Of a DNA stretch of 64,000 nt, positions 37,167 through 50,443 are shown in pieces. Source of the stretch: Taenia hydatigena. Lineage: Eukaryota; Platyhelminthes; Cestoda; Cyclophyllidea; Taeniidae. A program made the position numbers and the translations under genes. Position 1 is the stretch's first letter, and each line of letters opens with the position of its first letter. The notes under the pieces are model-generated. The model saw only the letters and a list, made by a program, of their open reading frames with translations. It had not been told where the DNA came from and ran no database searches. The stretch covers positions 10,328,519 through 10,392,518 of the forward strand of contig JADWOT020000006.1 of the NCBI GenBank assembly GCA_036345935.2, read 5' to 3'.

Positions 37167-37175
37167 TCAAGGTCA
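37167..37175 (+). promoter_or_regulatory. TCAAGGTCA site in the TRIM 5' LTR
   Basis: TCAAGGTCA is the textbook extended half-site bound by NR5A/FTZ-F1 and ERR-type nuclear receptors as monomers. AGGTGG follows three bases later. The same nine bases occur at 37876-37884 (3' LTR) and in the LTRs at 17966, 21235 and 23139. A TATA-like GAATATATATATTC lies 77 bp downstream at 37252-37265. Binding is inferred from sequence only. Confidence 0.4.
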
Positions 37176-37317
37176 CAGAGGTGGCCATATTGCCCTAGCT
37201 GCGTGGGCTGGCCTCTGGGCCACGCCAGCAGCCGTTTTCCCTCTGTCCGGTGAATATATATATTCTACCCTGCCACTTTGCCTTCTTTTGCCTTAAGGGA
37301 GCCTCGGGACGCTACAT

Positions 37318-37329
37318 TGGTGGCAGCGG
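37318..37329 (+). other. TRIM primer-binding site
   Basis: TGGTGGCAGCGG begins with TGG, the complement of the tRNA 3' CCA end. The matching tRNA could not be named without a tRNA set. The same sequence is present in the minus-strand copy at 17724-17735. Confidence 0.75.
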
Positions 37330-38322
37330 AAAGCGGACCCGATTCTATAGAGTTTTCATCCCGATCTCTATCACCTGGGGCATGTTGCAGTGGTGCGAAA
37401 GAAGTGCATGTGCTACGGACGGGCCAAAAACGACGTCCACCTCCGGCATCTAACCCATCTCCGTGTTCTACAAGAAAGCTATCAACAACTGAAGCGACAC
37501 TAGCCATGGACCGCCTGGAAAGTTTCGTTCCAAAGGTTACCCCTAATATACTTGCTTAAGGAGATCGGCGTACTAACGCCCCCTACGGATATACTGATGG
37601 TCGGCAGAACCACTTATTCCGAATTTTGTTTCCAAGCCAGACGAAACTCGAAGTGCAATGCACTGTCAAGAGGGATCACTGACGTTGGTGTCAAGCATCG
37701 CCTCAATCGCGTCGAATGTCGGCGACTGGCATGGTTAGCTCGTGGGTGCTTGTTGCAGCACTGAGTATGTTGTGATGGCTAACGCGGGAGGTGCACCAAG
37801 GGGCGCGTCGGGGACGACGCTCGAGAGAGGAGAGGGGCAATGTAGTACTTTATCTGTTTGTGCTGCCGGTTTCTGTCAAGGTCACAGAGGTGGCCATATT
37901 GCCCTAGCTGCGTGGGCTGGCCTCTGGGCCACGCCAGCAGCCGTTTCCCCTCTGCCCGGTGAATATATATATTCTACCCTGCCACTTTGCCTTCTTTTGC
38001 CTTAAGGGAGTCTCGGGACGCTACAGTCCCCCCAAGTTGCAATCTCGGTTACGGACACGCAAGTGCCCATGTGGGCTAGCATCTCCATCATACGAATAAA
38101 AACAACCCCTCCGCGCGTTGAACAGATGCATCCTAGCCAAGCATCACGCAATAATCCTCCGGAGGAACACAATTTATGGAATCGTGTCGAAACCTGCTCC
38201 TTAATCGAGGCATTCGAGGGAACCTAGGCACCTACGGCGCACTATCATCACTCTGCCCCATCACCGCAAGAACAAGTGGCACAATCCGGGAACGTTTATG
38301 AGGGAAGAAAAGTTTGAAACTT

Positions 38323-41300
38323 TTAATTGGCTACATTCCACACTCGAGGCAGGACGAACATGCTGGTGAGCATCATGAGCGGCGCCGCGGTGGGCAGGGT
38401 GTCGATTAGTCCAGCACTGCCGGCCACGTCCATGTGGGTGTAGGGCAGCTGCTTCTCGCAGCCTAGTCCGTGCTAAAATCGACAGCAAAGCAACCAAGCA
38501 ATTAACGCGTTTAACGATGCCAAGTAAGGAGGTGATGGCTGCTCTGTTCATCAATGTCAAACTCATTCACGCATCATAGCCGCTGAACGAATGGCCTCAT
38601 ATTTGAGCCCTCTTAAGGACAATGGGCTTGAGTGATGCGAAGCCCCTTTTTCGACTACAGTTTGGAGGCTCTTGGTGTAATACCATAACAATTGGAGTAA
38701 GGATTTCGTAAAGAAGCCTAATGTTTGCAACCGAAAATGAAGCTCAGAAACAAGACGTGTACTGCTCATCATTCTCATTAAAGTACAGGCCGAAAGCGAA
38801 ATTCCGACCCAGTTACCATGTCTATTTCGAACTGATGCGAAGACTAAATCATAAATCGGATAATTCGAGTCCGCGCAACAAAACCTAGTGTGCATTGATT
38901 TGGGACGTATTAACTGATGGGACCAAATCGACGTTAGGCACCAAGCTGGTACGTGCGAAAACTAACCTACGGGCTTTCCATTCATGCATTCTGTCCCGTT
39001 TCAAAGTGGTGGTAGGCCCGGTCTAATAACCTCGTCCATACTTTTGTAGACAGCCCCAAGTGGTTTGAAGTGTGAGAAGAATGATGCTACAGTGGATTGG
39101 AAAATTCACAATTTAAAGTACATGCCACGTGGGTAAGATTATCCTCGCCTTGTGAGAGTAAGAACCAGCTTCAGCGTCGTGTATTATCCCTGACAAAATC
39201 TAATTCTGCTTGGACGAATCGCCCCATTAACCATCTAACACCTCCAACACACAGGTAGCCATTTCATCTGATGCGGTGCAGACAGTTCCCGCTAACTCAA
39301 TAAAGTCCCTTTGAGATCACATCACAAATCCCTCATTCTAGCACGAAGGATATCGCAGTTCCCAGACCACGTTCAATGCAGATGAAACATAATGCGTCTC
39401 TTTAACCTGCTGTTGCCTGATTTGGTGTAGAGGGGGGAACTTTTCAAAGTACTCGACGTTCAAGGATGGCAATTTTACCCAAATATGTGTCGAATTTTGG
39501 CTTTTTGATCGCTAGCTGTAAGCCGTCGGATTCCATTTTCGCGGTCACTTTTAGGCACAGACTCCGTGCGCGTGTAAAGCTGGCACCGTCCCGGTTCGTC
39601 TTTGTACGTCGTGATTATCACGAATAATACGACATTCCAAACGGTAAGTTTACTTCTTTCATTTGCATGAAGGTGCAGCTCTTTTCGCATAGGAAAGCTT
39701 AGATTTCAATAAGTACCACCTCCGGTTGGGCAATACAGTTAAGAGCCTAATTTTGCGCCTAACTCATGAGTAGTAGGCTCGTGTGTCTGTAGGGAAGGCC
39801 AAGGAGGGAAAGGAGGCAAGCTCACCTTCTCGAGTCCGCTGGCCATGATCATGAAAGCTGCGGGAAACTGATGACCACGGGGTGTCGCACTGCTGGGCAG
39901 ATTATTGCATTGCAGCAGATCCTCATACTCCGTGTGGCCCTTGCTCATTTCAAAGTCCTCCTTACGCACAGTCGACACCTAGGCACACCAAGGACTCACG
40001 CTATAAGCAGTTGGCAAGTACAATCATTCACTCACTATAAGGGACATCTCGCTTCACCTCAGCCATGTCAGATATGCGCTCGCCGGCCTTCTGAAGTTTG
40101 TGCGCCATGTCAAACTTGCGTGCGGGTCCGTTGTCCATGACCGCCTAGACAAAAACCCGACGCAAGGATCAGGTGGTGCTCTCTGCAAAGAGGGCAAATG
40201 GCCGAAATCGCGCTTACCGTGTAGAATTTGTAGGCCCGAATTACGTGGCCCGTGAGGGTGGCTACGGTGAAGAGGAAGGGATTTACTGCATTCAGAGCCT
40301 AAAATTACAAAGTCAAATGCTCCAGAGACGGCCAATTTCCCCCATCAATGGGAATGCGGAGACGCTTGTCTACGTTTTCACCCTAAGAAGCTTTTGAGTC
40401 TTAAGGCAAGCAAATGCAAGGTACAAATGAAATAGGGCACTGAAGTGAACCCTCTTTTTGTTATTTATCACACAGGTCATTCCACACCCAAGAAGTTATA
40501 CCACTTTTGCTAAATGACAAAACTGTTCTTGAAACATGGCATAAGCGAAAGAGGTTATCGAATTTCCTAATTCAGTGTGCACTTAACTTCGTCAACTCCG
40601 ACCACTTTCCTTGACGGGAAGAGGTCGGCGCGGACCTTATGCCTAATGCCTATGTTATCAATTTTGGTGAAGGGAGGAATGTTGAGGGAGATAAGGAAGG
40701 GGGTGAACGGACCTCTTCTTTGGCGAGACAGAGGAGGTCGGACATGACCATACGGCCCTCGGCGTCCGTGTTGCCGATGCGGACACGTTTGCCTGCACGC
40801 GAAGTGATGATCTCGTCGGCCACATAGGCATTGGGTCCGAGGGCATTACGCACGAAAGCAAGGTGGGCAACCACGCGGAGGCCGGCAGGACGGAGAAGAG
40901 CGAGAGTGCGCAGAAAGCCCGCCACCGCAGCAGCGCCACACTTGTCCCGGTGCATTCCCGCCATCACTCCACCAGCCTTTACGTCGCTGCCACCCGTGTC
41001 AAAGGTGATGCCCTTGCCAACCACAAAGAGACTCGTGTCCACCTTCTCACCGCCCCGATACTCCAAATGAATCACCCGACCTCGATGTCGTTCCACGCCT
41101 TCCAGCCCAGAGAAAGGTGGACCAATTTCAAAGCTTGTACAGAAGGTCGACCAATGGCCTGACCGCTGTTCCGCCACCAATCTCGATATAATAAGATTGG
41201 GTGGACCGAAGTGTGAGCACACACTGATCCGTAGGGAAATAACGTCTTTTACAGGAGGCTCTGTTGCTTTTTTCATGCTTGCATGGCTTAAAAATCATTG

Positions 41301-43693
41301 ACTTTTTAATGCACAGGCGCGAAGCAACACTAGACTCAGAAGGCATTGCAGTGTCTCGCAATGCTCTTCACCAAGCCTTCACACTGTAGAGAATGCCAAA
41401 ACCTGGTAGCACTGTGGAGGAGTTCCTTATGGCAAGCGTCCTACTTTAGTCGAGGGCATTGAAGCCAAAGCCCCGTTGAAGTGACAACACAAAGCGTTTG
41501 GACAAAAAGATTTCGCTGTAAGATTGAAGGTCCCTTGTGAATTGGAAGAGAGTTATGCAGTGTCGAAATGGAGGAGTCGCATCGCTTCAATCCCCTTGTA
41601 TTACTAAACACAGTGCAATTTCAAGATTTGCATCATTCATCGAGAAAGCATTGCATGCAAATTAAAGAAATTGGTCTTAAGGAGCAAATGATAAAATTAG
41701 CGTCCACAGGCGATGGGTGGATGAGGCGTTCAAAAGGAATGAGCATCAGAAGCCCCCTCAAGCGGCTCTACTCAGGTCTGTGTGAATTTCTACACCAGCA
41801 TGGCTGAGCTGTGAGGGGTGAGACAAGGTCGACCAGAGTCGCCCCACGCAGGCCTGCACTCCGGAGAGCGCGACACACCCACCACGACTCCCACCGGGAA
41901 TCGATAGCGCCTGGGGGTGAACGAGGGCAGCTAGTCAATACCGCCGCGGACGACAGCTTCCTACGGGGTGAGGCGCAGCCTTGCGGCGCGACAAGTTTCA
42001 TTTCCTAATTGGACTTGCAAGAAGTGTTCGGCGACTCTAGGTGCTTCCAATTGGGGACAAGCAGTGCCGGAGCGCACTGTTAAAACTAAAGGTCCCATGA
42101 TATCGAGTGAAACGTGAAGCACTTTAGGCACAAAAATTCTAGATGCTCAGTGCAAATCCAGCTGAATATACCAAACTGTAAATGCCTCGTATCTAAGCTG
42201 TTTGAAAATTCACCAGCTAGACTCGAGGTATAGTAAGCACTGAAATGTTTCAAGCTGACTCACTAGACGCCGCCCTATCGACAGCAGCCATCAGAGGATA
42301 GGCGTGAGGGTCGACATCGGTGACGCTGATGGCAACATCGGGACAATTCTGGAATTCTTCCTGGAGGTAATCGGCGATGCGCGAAGCCGCCATCCGCTCA
42401 GGATCGGAGCCACCGATGTCACGGGCGACCCGCCGACCCTCTTCGATGGCTGTGGCGACCCTCAATAGGTCCTCCGAGGCTCCAAAGACGCCCAGTTTCG
42501 TGTACTTAGTCTGTTTGTGAGGGAAAGCCTCACGGACCTCCAGAGGCTGCGTTCACATAAAACAGGGATGGCATAATGTCACTAAACTTGGAAGGACAGG
42601 CGTGAAAAGGTTCAAATGAACTGCCGACATTTCTACCTGCATGGAATTCAGAGGCATTAGCGGGAGGACCTTCATACCCTTAAAACAAATCAAAAATGAG
42701 GTTCGATCGCATTCCTTTGACAGCGTTTGATCCAGACGCCTAAGTGCTGCAGATCAACACAAAACCGATCTCGTTCAATAGACATAATTTGTTTGGCACG
42801 GAAAGTGGGAAAACTGCAGACAAGATGAAACTAGCTGTGAGAACTGTAGAGGGCACGATGAGATGGGTTTGGAGGCCTCACGATGAGATGGGTTTGGAGG
42901 CCTCACCTGGTAGAGGGCGTGAAGTGCTCCGAGGACAGCATTCAACAGGGCAAATTCGCCCTCAGCCCAGGCAGCATCTTCGGGTGTGGAAGCAATGGGA
43001 CCCAGTACCAGAAGGGGCTGTTTGCAACCGATTGCGACGGCTCTGCATGAAAGCAAAGCGACTTTCATGAAATTAAAACTAACAAGGCTGAGTGTTGGGT
43101 TGAATGCCCATTTCGGCGTGTGGACAGTAACTGTGGGCATCAGGGACGCTGATGAATCCTAATGCAGCATGACTCACTTCTTCAGACCTGCCACTGCCGC
43201 CTCGTAGATGTTTCTGCTGTCATCGGCGTCACCGTCTAATTTCCCCGTTGGTGAGAATATCTGTAAGTTGGCGGAACACGGTGAAGCTTATATCAGTGTG
43301 GTATAAGTTTCCCTTCCCCACATACCAAAAATGTTGGCCTGCAAATTAAGCTCCAAACAGTATATGCATTAAGGAAAATTAACAAGGTGCTAATGCATGG
43401 CATTTTAACAAAAGTGGGAACCAACCAAGCGTTGGCACGGATGAGTGGGAAAAGCGACGATAGCATGAGTTTCGGAAAGCTTTGGGTTTACCTAGAGAGT
43501 AAACAGCCAAAAGATGTGGAGTTACAAGATGGCACAGCAAGAAGGATGAAAATAAGGAACATACCCTCTCATAGACGCTGAGGGCATCTTCGATTTGCAC
43601 GAAGCTGCTCCCAAGTTCCTTTATGGTGTCGTTGATAAATATAACGACATCGAAATTCTCGTCCAAAACGCTGGAGACGGAGACGAGCGACAT
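38323..43693 (-). CDS. M17 family leucyl aminopeptidase, invertebrate W07G4.4 type
   Basis: This is a two-metal cytosolic aminopeptidase that trims N-terminal residues from peptides. Exons (5' to 3'): 43565-43693, 43178-43260, 42907-43042, 42637-42678, 42264-42546, 40713-41098, 40218-40298, 40058-40144, 39826-39978 and 38323-38472. All phases agree and give about 509 residues. The N-terminal half is the ligand-free M17 domain. The catalytic half contains VGKGITFDTGG, HRDKCGAAA and NTDAEGR, so the metal ligands and catalytic Lys and Arg (about K253, D258, K265, D276, D336, E338, R340 in this model) are all present with near-standard spacing. The end (QLPYTHMDVAGS) carries the usual C-terminal aminopeptidase block. 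The 14-residue exon 42637-42678 is very short. Overall order and sequence resemble the nematode protein W07G4.4 more than LAP3 as I recall them. The start ATG 43693 is the first plausible one. Confidence 0.93.
41810..42000. other. GC- and CpG-rich island in an aminopeptidase intron
   Basis: This stretch is much richer in G, C and CpG than its surroundings and keeps an open minus-strand frame through most of it. No protein family is recognisable. It may be a fragment of an unidentified repeat or an internal regulatory island. Confidence 0.35.
42857..42906 (-). repeat. Perfect 25-bp tandem duplication at a splice donor
   Basis: Reading down from the exon end at 42907, the intron begins with two exact copies of a 25-bp unit starting GTGAGGCCTCC. 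The second copy therefore repeats the intronic half of the donor, although the exon sequence CAG is only before the first. Confidence 0.9.
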
Positions 43694-46600
43694 GACTTGC
43701 CGATGTGGGAGAGGCAAATGTGATGAAGGCCACCAATCCAAAGCACGTGGTGGTGGAAGTAATGCTGCGGTTCAGCCAATGAACAAAGGCGGTGGAAGGG
43801 CCAATCAGCTTTCAAGGCGTAGCGTGCATTAGACATGCCAAATAGTGGACTGGGGTGACTGGACAGTTGTGTGTGACAAAAAAAGTGGACAAAATAAGGC
43901 TGAACAATAAACCGTGCCCTACTGAACGTCGTATAGTAGAAATTTTATGACAACACTATAAAATTACGCTTTTCCAACTGATGCATGCCAGACCCTTCAT
44001 TTTTCTGCTGCCTTGATGTCAACTTGTTAGAAAGCAGTAACGATGTCAATAAAAATGAATATGCACAGTAATAACGCGCTAGATCAGCCACAATAGTGGC
44101 TGCAAAGATAAACTTTATTGGGATTGAGGATGCCATTTTCATGGTAAAATGTTATGCCCTCTTCTTTTAAATGCAAAATGTGGCTGCTCGTTTGCGCTCT
44201 CAATAAAAACACGATAGAGATGGTTCAACACGTATTGGAGTGAACTGCACAGCTTTTGAACGCAGGCATGCGGATAGATCATGCGGCTAGCTGCAGCACG
44301 TGCGCGCAAACACATTGCCATTGCATCCCTTTAAAAGCGGGAAGAGTGATGGGAGCAGTGACAGCTGCACACGTTGGAAAGTCATCCTATTGATTTCCGA
44401 TCGATGGTTGCCCAGGCTTGGAAGCGCCGTGCACACTAGTCATGACTCATACCCATATCCGTTCGTTAAGGCTTTGGTGGTTTAGCGAGCCTTTGGTAGC
44501 ATACAGCTTTCTAGTGCACCTCGACTTCTCTCACCAGAGTGCAACGACGGGCGTCTCTACGGTCTTTGCTTATCGACAAAGCAAACAAAAACACCCAAAT
44601 CGCATTCACTTCATTGCTCACCGCCCAATTACCAGCCAGGATTATCTATTAATAGGCATACTCATTCATTTTTTGAGGATAATCAGGAAAACTGTACAGC
44701 GACGATGGCAAGCTATCGGAATCCAAATCCACATTAGAATGGTAGAAGATGCTGAGGAGTACGCAGATTGTAAGTGCCTAGATCAATAACGTCCCCAGAA
44801 CTAAGGTTGGAAAATTCAAAATCGCTAAGGTTAGGTTCGGGTCCTCTTTGAGACAGCAGTAGCTTGAGACTACAGTGTGCTCTACAAGCTTCTTTAAGTC
44901 ACTTAATAAACGCATTTCCTTCCGCTGTTTAGCTTTGGGAAGATTAACTGATTAAACCTCTTATCATTCCAGCACATATCATGGGTGGTGGTGCATTTTT
45001 GGAAAGGCGTACCATTACAATGCACAATCGAATAAAGAGGCTTCTAGGTGTTATGTTCTCGCGGATATTGGTAGTGCGTTCACCTCCCCTTCGTGGTGGT
45101 CAAATTTTAAGATTGTGATCTCACGAAGAGGACTTTACGATGCTTCTTAAGTCCAATGCATCGGTCATGCTTTAAGTTTCGGTTCTACGTAATTAACAAA
45201 TTGAAAAACTGTATTTTTTTCTTGCTGAATAAAGGCGGCTTACCATGTCTGACTATCTTTGCTAACAGAAGTTGAATAACAACTCGAGTAAAAGGTCAAA
45301 TTTGCGATGCCTTATTCTCTAATCGTGGATCATTACCCCTAGTGGATGAGAATATGTATCAACCAGAAGCAACACCACTGAAATGGACGGCACTTTGACG
45401 CACTGGATCGGTGGGCCCACTCCAAGCAGGGCCTCTGTCCAATGCGACGTTCATTATTTGATTTAAACCAAATAAATTGCAGGTAAATTGTCTAGCAAAA
45501 AGTGAACTGACGTGTTGTCCTCCTTACTTCCTCCCCTACATTCATGACGAATGGGATGTCAAATTAAAGACACGTTTTAGAATCTTATGGTAGTAAAAAT
45601 CCTATTTGCGTGGCAGACAATGCACTTCCTCTCCAAAACAGAGAAAACGTCGATGAATTTGTTTTGTCACAGCATCAATCAGATATTACAAGTGGCTGAG
45701 TGGACAAGTTTCCGTTTGGAAAGGCACTGAGGCCCAGGCAATTGAAATGGCTGTTGACCGGGTTAACTGCTGCAGTACGGATTGCATACATCGTAGGCAA
45801 GTCGACCTTTTTGAGCACAATGAGCAATCTTCTTTTTAAAGTTCTCCTTTTGCCTCCTACTCTAAGTATTATCAGACGCCTCTGAATTCAGCTAAAGACT
45901 TCTACATATGGTAATTACTGTATTTTAAGATATGTTTGGCCTTCAATTATCAGCAGGAAAGCAAGGTGAATAACAAGACATTGTGGATTTACTTAATTCC
46001 TCCCCACGCTGCAAGCATGCTTGAAATGCAGTCACTAAGGTTTGACATCACATTTTTGTGGCAAATGTCTCGGAATGCAACAGACGAATACTACTAACAC
46101 CAGTAAGTAAGACTTCCATTCAGTGGGTCCAACATTATTGCCGTGGTCAATCTTCAACTCTGCCAGCAGTAGAACTTGCAATAGTTCACTGTAAATCAGA
46201 ATCGCGAATAGCAGAAAAATTAAGAAACACGGAAAAACAATAATTCTTGGTTGCATAAGCCATTCTGTTTAAATAAAAAATGCTGCGAAAAGGGTGTCAT
46301 CAGATCATGCAGTGATTTTCACATCCCTCATTCTTTGTTCCCCTCAGGGTGTGTTCACGATAGCCTCACCAGAGCATGAAAATCAGTCAGCTTAAATGCA
46401 TTTAATCACACATGTTCCCGCCTCTTGGTTTCAATGGTGTGTACTTGCTCGTAAAAACTAATACTGCTGTCATAAATACACACACAGTTTTTGTCTTTTG
46501 AAAACTGCGTACTTTTGGGCGGAATGTTCAGCAAATACTAAATAGTCGTGTTTTTAACAGCGTGCCAGTAAAATGAAGAAATTCAGTGATCAAAGTTCTG

Positions 46601-49600
46601 TTGCCAAGTTAAAAGGCAATTTAGTTGAGGTAAATCCACAAACACCGCTTAGAAGTGAATAAAGGAGGACAAAACTTTTAGCAGTAGACACAGTTTTCGT
46701 CCCTTTTAGATTTGCTGAGCATGCTTGAGGAAGCACCTTCATTAGACGGTCTTGAGGAGATGGATTAAAGCGAGGGTCGCATGAAAATCGGCATTGGAAC
46801 AGATAAAGATAGGGTGACTAGCGAGCAGAAATTGTTAGGTACGAAGGGGTGAAGCACGGCCCCGGCCCCATCACCAAAAAACGCAATCACAACCAGCCAG
46901 GCAGGTCAGCGTGGCAACCATGTGGACTTGATTGTTTACATTAAGCCAAGGTAAATAAAGTCCTGCTGTTGGGATATGTCCCTTTCTCTCCATCCTATTC
47001 TCCCCTCTCCCCTCCTCCACCGCCTCCTTTGGAGGCGAATGTCATCCTCTCTTCCCTGTCGTAACTGTCGCACGCGTGCACCCAGTAGTAGCGACTATGA
47101 TTTATGGGAAAGGTTACTGTTTTGGAGCGAACACTTGCTTTATCCGGGGAACCTTATGGCTCCTGGGGCTGGCACGAAAGAAGTCTTTTCAGCTATTTTT
47201 TTTTCAGCACCAAGTAAAGACTCGCCCTGACCTTCTTGCGTGTACCAGCAAATGCCTCCATTACGATTACGATTTGGTGTCGAGGTCGCAGCTACTGTAG
47301 ATACAGGAGAGGTGTGCGGAGCTGAAATGTATCCACATATGAAACTTAGACTGTAAGCATTTTGTCAGGAAAATGGCGTTTGTAGTCGATTTCATATATA
47401 AGTTGAAGATGTAAGGTATACCGGAGTGTTTCGTTCAAATGTGAAAAGTGATATTAACTTCCCATCATCAAAACAAATAACACAATAAAACTAATGCTAC
47501 TAAATAAACTACGGAACGCACATGCAAATACAGTTGGCATTTAAAAAATATACGTGGTTGCGTGCTCGAGACATGATTTTAGTCTATGACTTTGATAAAA
47601 CTCAGTAGGTGAGAGGATGGAATAAAGAGGGAGAAGGGAAAAAAAGATTTGCAAGAACTTTTCCCAAATGCCTCTTATAGTAGCGCTTTTGCGTAACCGA
47701 GCTGCTCAGGTGAGCTGCAGCTCAGGACTCGCGTGAGTCAACACGCATTCGTGAGAGGAGGAACTTGATGGACGAGCCATTGGCAGTAGTTTGGACTTCA
47801 CAGAGCTCTACGTAATGTTAGCATGCCCTTAAAGAAGTGGGCATCATTTAATGCCGTGAAAGAATAAACAAGTCAAATCTGACAGGTTCCGCTCTGGTTT
47901 GAAATGCCAAAGGCACAGTTAGCGGTTTTATGAAGTTATGTGATGTGAAATAGTAAAATCGCTCTCGCTTGTACATAGGTCTTTGAGCATAGTCGTTGCC
48001 AGTGGCACACCAGTCACTTCCAATTTATCATCGGCTTAGACCGTGGTAGATTAAATGGAGTCAACTGACGAATGTGTCAAAGGGGAGCGTGGAAAATTTT
48101 TTACTTGATATTATGACAAAATGTGGGGTAGAAGCTACAGAGATTATTTTATTGATGGAAATTTTATACGCTGGCCAGTGGCACGAAGCGAGGTTTGCCT
48201 TGACGCCAACTTGGAAGGGTGTGCGGTGCTTTCAATTTAATGCATGCATTGAAAGGAGTATTAATTCAAACATGTTACTTTGGATCCAGGCATACGAAAT
48301 CAAGCTAATATTCGAAAATTCATCATGACTTGGTTATGCATTTGCGTAGTGCTTTAGCAAGATAAGTGCTAACTTTAAAAGGGCTGTTGTTTATCCTGAC
48401 TAAAATAAACTAAACTAAAAGCTTCCGGAACGTGAAGGTCTAAGCTTTGTTTTGGCAAGAAGGTAAATAGGAGAGTGACTTGACAAACTCGACGTCAGTA
48501 TCCTATATCATGGCACTTTGGTTATGTTGAGCGAATAAATGCCTTTTTCCCACCCACTTTTCTGCTAAAAATTTCCAGGGCAGGAATGAGCCATTTAAAA
48601 ATGTTGGATTTACGTAATGTAGCGTTGACTAACTTTGACAGCTTTACATTGAAAAAGCTTAGCGACCATGAGTAAGTCTACAACAGCCAAGTCCGCTTTC
48701 ACAATGGACCCTCTGGTGGGTTCTGACCTCTTTCACTGATCGCTCCGTCTTCTATTTTTGAATTAATCTCATGGAAAGATTAATACTTTAATATAATCTT
48801 GGCCACTTACTGGTCCCATTCATCAAGTAATGAAAATAAAACTTCGAATGCAATCAGCTGCTTCCTCGAAATTCCAAAATTCACCAGATGCAAAATGCAT
48901 ACAATACGATGTAATAACTTTACTGGATTTATTCCCTAAATGGACGAAAACAAGTAAATGATGCAAGAGATACCGAAAGTTATTTAAATTGAGTCACGCG
49001 TTTATTGCGTTCGTCCTCCTTTTCAGCATAACATCCGACCAGGTGCATAAGTGAATCAGTCAAGATAAACTACCCGGAGGTGGAATGTCGCAGGTCGCTG
49101 CATCAATAAAGCCAATACTGTTTCGTCCTGATATTCGTTTTTTTAAGACCAGTTCTTTGTGTGTCTCAAAATAGAAGCAAGTCACGACGCCACCGGCAAG
49201 ACATTACGACAGAAGTTGGAAGTAGAATTTTTATGATTAGACTACTACAGGGTGAAAATTTGGAATGGTGAATGAAAGGACAGAAGACAAGTGCATGAAG
49301 GACATAAGCACATAATGCATTTCATTAGCAAGGAAAGTACTGATTTTGTTATCAGGATACATCAGTCTCGTTCAAAACTCAACAACAATACTTTAATACC
49401 ACAACTGGCAGGTCAAAAACAGGTAGGAATGCAGCGAAAAAGGGTTTGTTGTTTACCACTTATATTTACTATAATTTGCCGCGGTTTAAGCAGAGGTGAC
49501 ATAATAATGTGCTCTTGAAATCCGCATAACTTAAAGGTAGTGTACCCGTCTTCATTCTTACCTGCCCCCGGAGATGGCCTACGTGATTTGCTTTAAATAC

Positions 49601-50179
49601 CTGAATTAATGAAAAGCATACAATGTGCCCTTCTGTGCTACATCAAAAGGTACAATAAGTGTTTTTGAATTTTGAAACCGTCAATATCGGGTGACTTTTT
49701 AGCTCTTTCCATGCAAGGGCTTTTAACGTCTGGGAGTAAAAATTAAAATTCTGAGTGGGTTTCCAAGTGTAACTCAATCTTTGCTGAAGTGTATGCAGCT
49801 CCAAATGGGGACCGGTAGTCAAATTGATTATGACATCAAGGAAGAAGCAAAGCTCAGCCCAAAAAAATCATTGCCTGCATCAATGTGCATTGGCTAATGG
49901 GCACTAGTGCTCGGATCGTGATGGTGGTTGGGCTCTCACTAAGTGTTTCTCATCGCATTTGTTCAAGTTTTGCAGCTATTCCAAATCAAGCACATAAATT
50001 TCATGGTAAAGTGATTATTTGCAAAGCTTCTAGGAAAGGTGACCAAATCAGTAAAGCTAAAACAGTCTTAGCGTTATTCTTTCTCCAGATGCTTGCCAGA
50101 TGGAGGGAGATGCTTGCAGTGGCATTTATCCATTTTGAAGTGTTAGCAGATAAAGAACAATAATAACTCGGGTTGTAGT
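43694..50179. other. AT-rich region without supported genes
   Basis: Both strands were read for recognisable protein stretches with splice signals, and none was found. The first few hundred bases should include the aminopeptidase promoter. A C/T-rich patch at about 46980-47050 is the only strong compositional feature. Confidence 0.45.
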
Positions 50180-50443
50180 GTGACTAGGGTGCGTGTGATG
50201 GGGAGCCTAGGCTGTAGGTGGTGTTGGATCGAGTTTATGCTTGAGGGAAGGAAGAAGGAGGAGAAGCATGAGCAGGAGGAGCAGAAGAAGAAGGAGGCGC
50301 GGGAGCTCATCTCAGGCCAGCTCAGCTCGTGGTCATGGTGCGTGAAGCTCAACTCAGGCGAGACGCAGTTTCCTCCAAAGCCCAAGAGCATGAGGTCGTG
50401 TTTATTCATTTGTTTGCCTCCTGCCCCCCGGCCCTCCTCCTGA
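50180..50443 (+). other. Candidate coding exon, Lys/Glu-rich (unproven)
   Basis: An open plus-strand frame of 87 residues has a helical core (LEGRKKEEKHEQEEQKKKEA) followed by RELISGQLSSWSWCVKLNSG. It is more GC-rich and more protein-like than anything else in this 20-kb stretch. No clear acceptor or donor pair, and no homologue, could be recognised. A simple purine-rich repeat is an equal alternative. Confidence 0.25.

Larger units (their letters stand above)
37132..38025 (+). mobile_element. Complete TRIM retrotransposon
   Basis: Two 185-bp LTRs (37132-37316 and 37841-38025), both TGTAGTAC...GCTACA, enclose 524 bp without a protein gene. A primer-binding-site-like TGGTGGCAGCGG starts two bases after the 5' LTR, and a polypurine tract (GAGAGAGGAGAGGGGC) directly precedes the 3' LTR. 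GTCCC flanks both sides (37127-37131 and 38026-38030), a perfect target-site duplication. The LTRs differ at only 3 of 185 positions by eye, so the insertion is young. Size, layout and lack of coding fit the taeniid Ta-TRIM family. It sits between the start of the BORCS7-like ORF and the end of the aminopeptidase gene. Confidence 0.97.
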
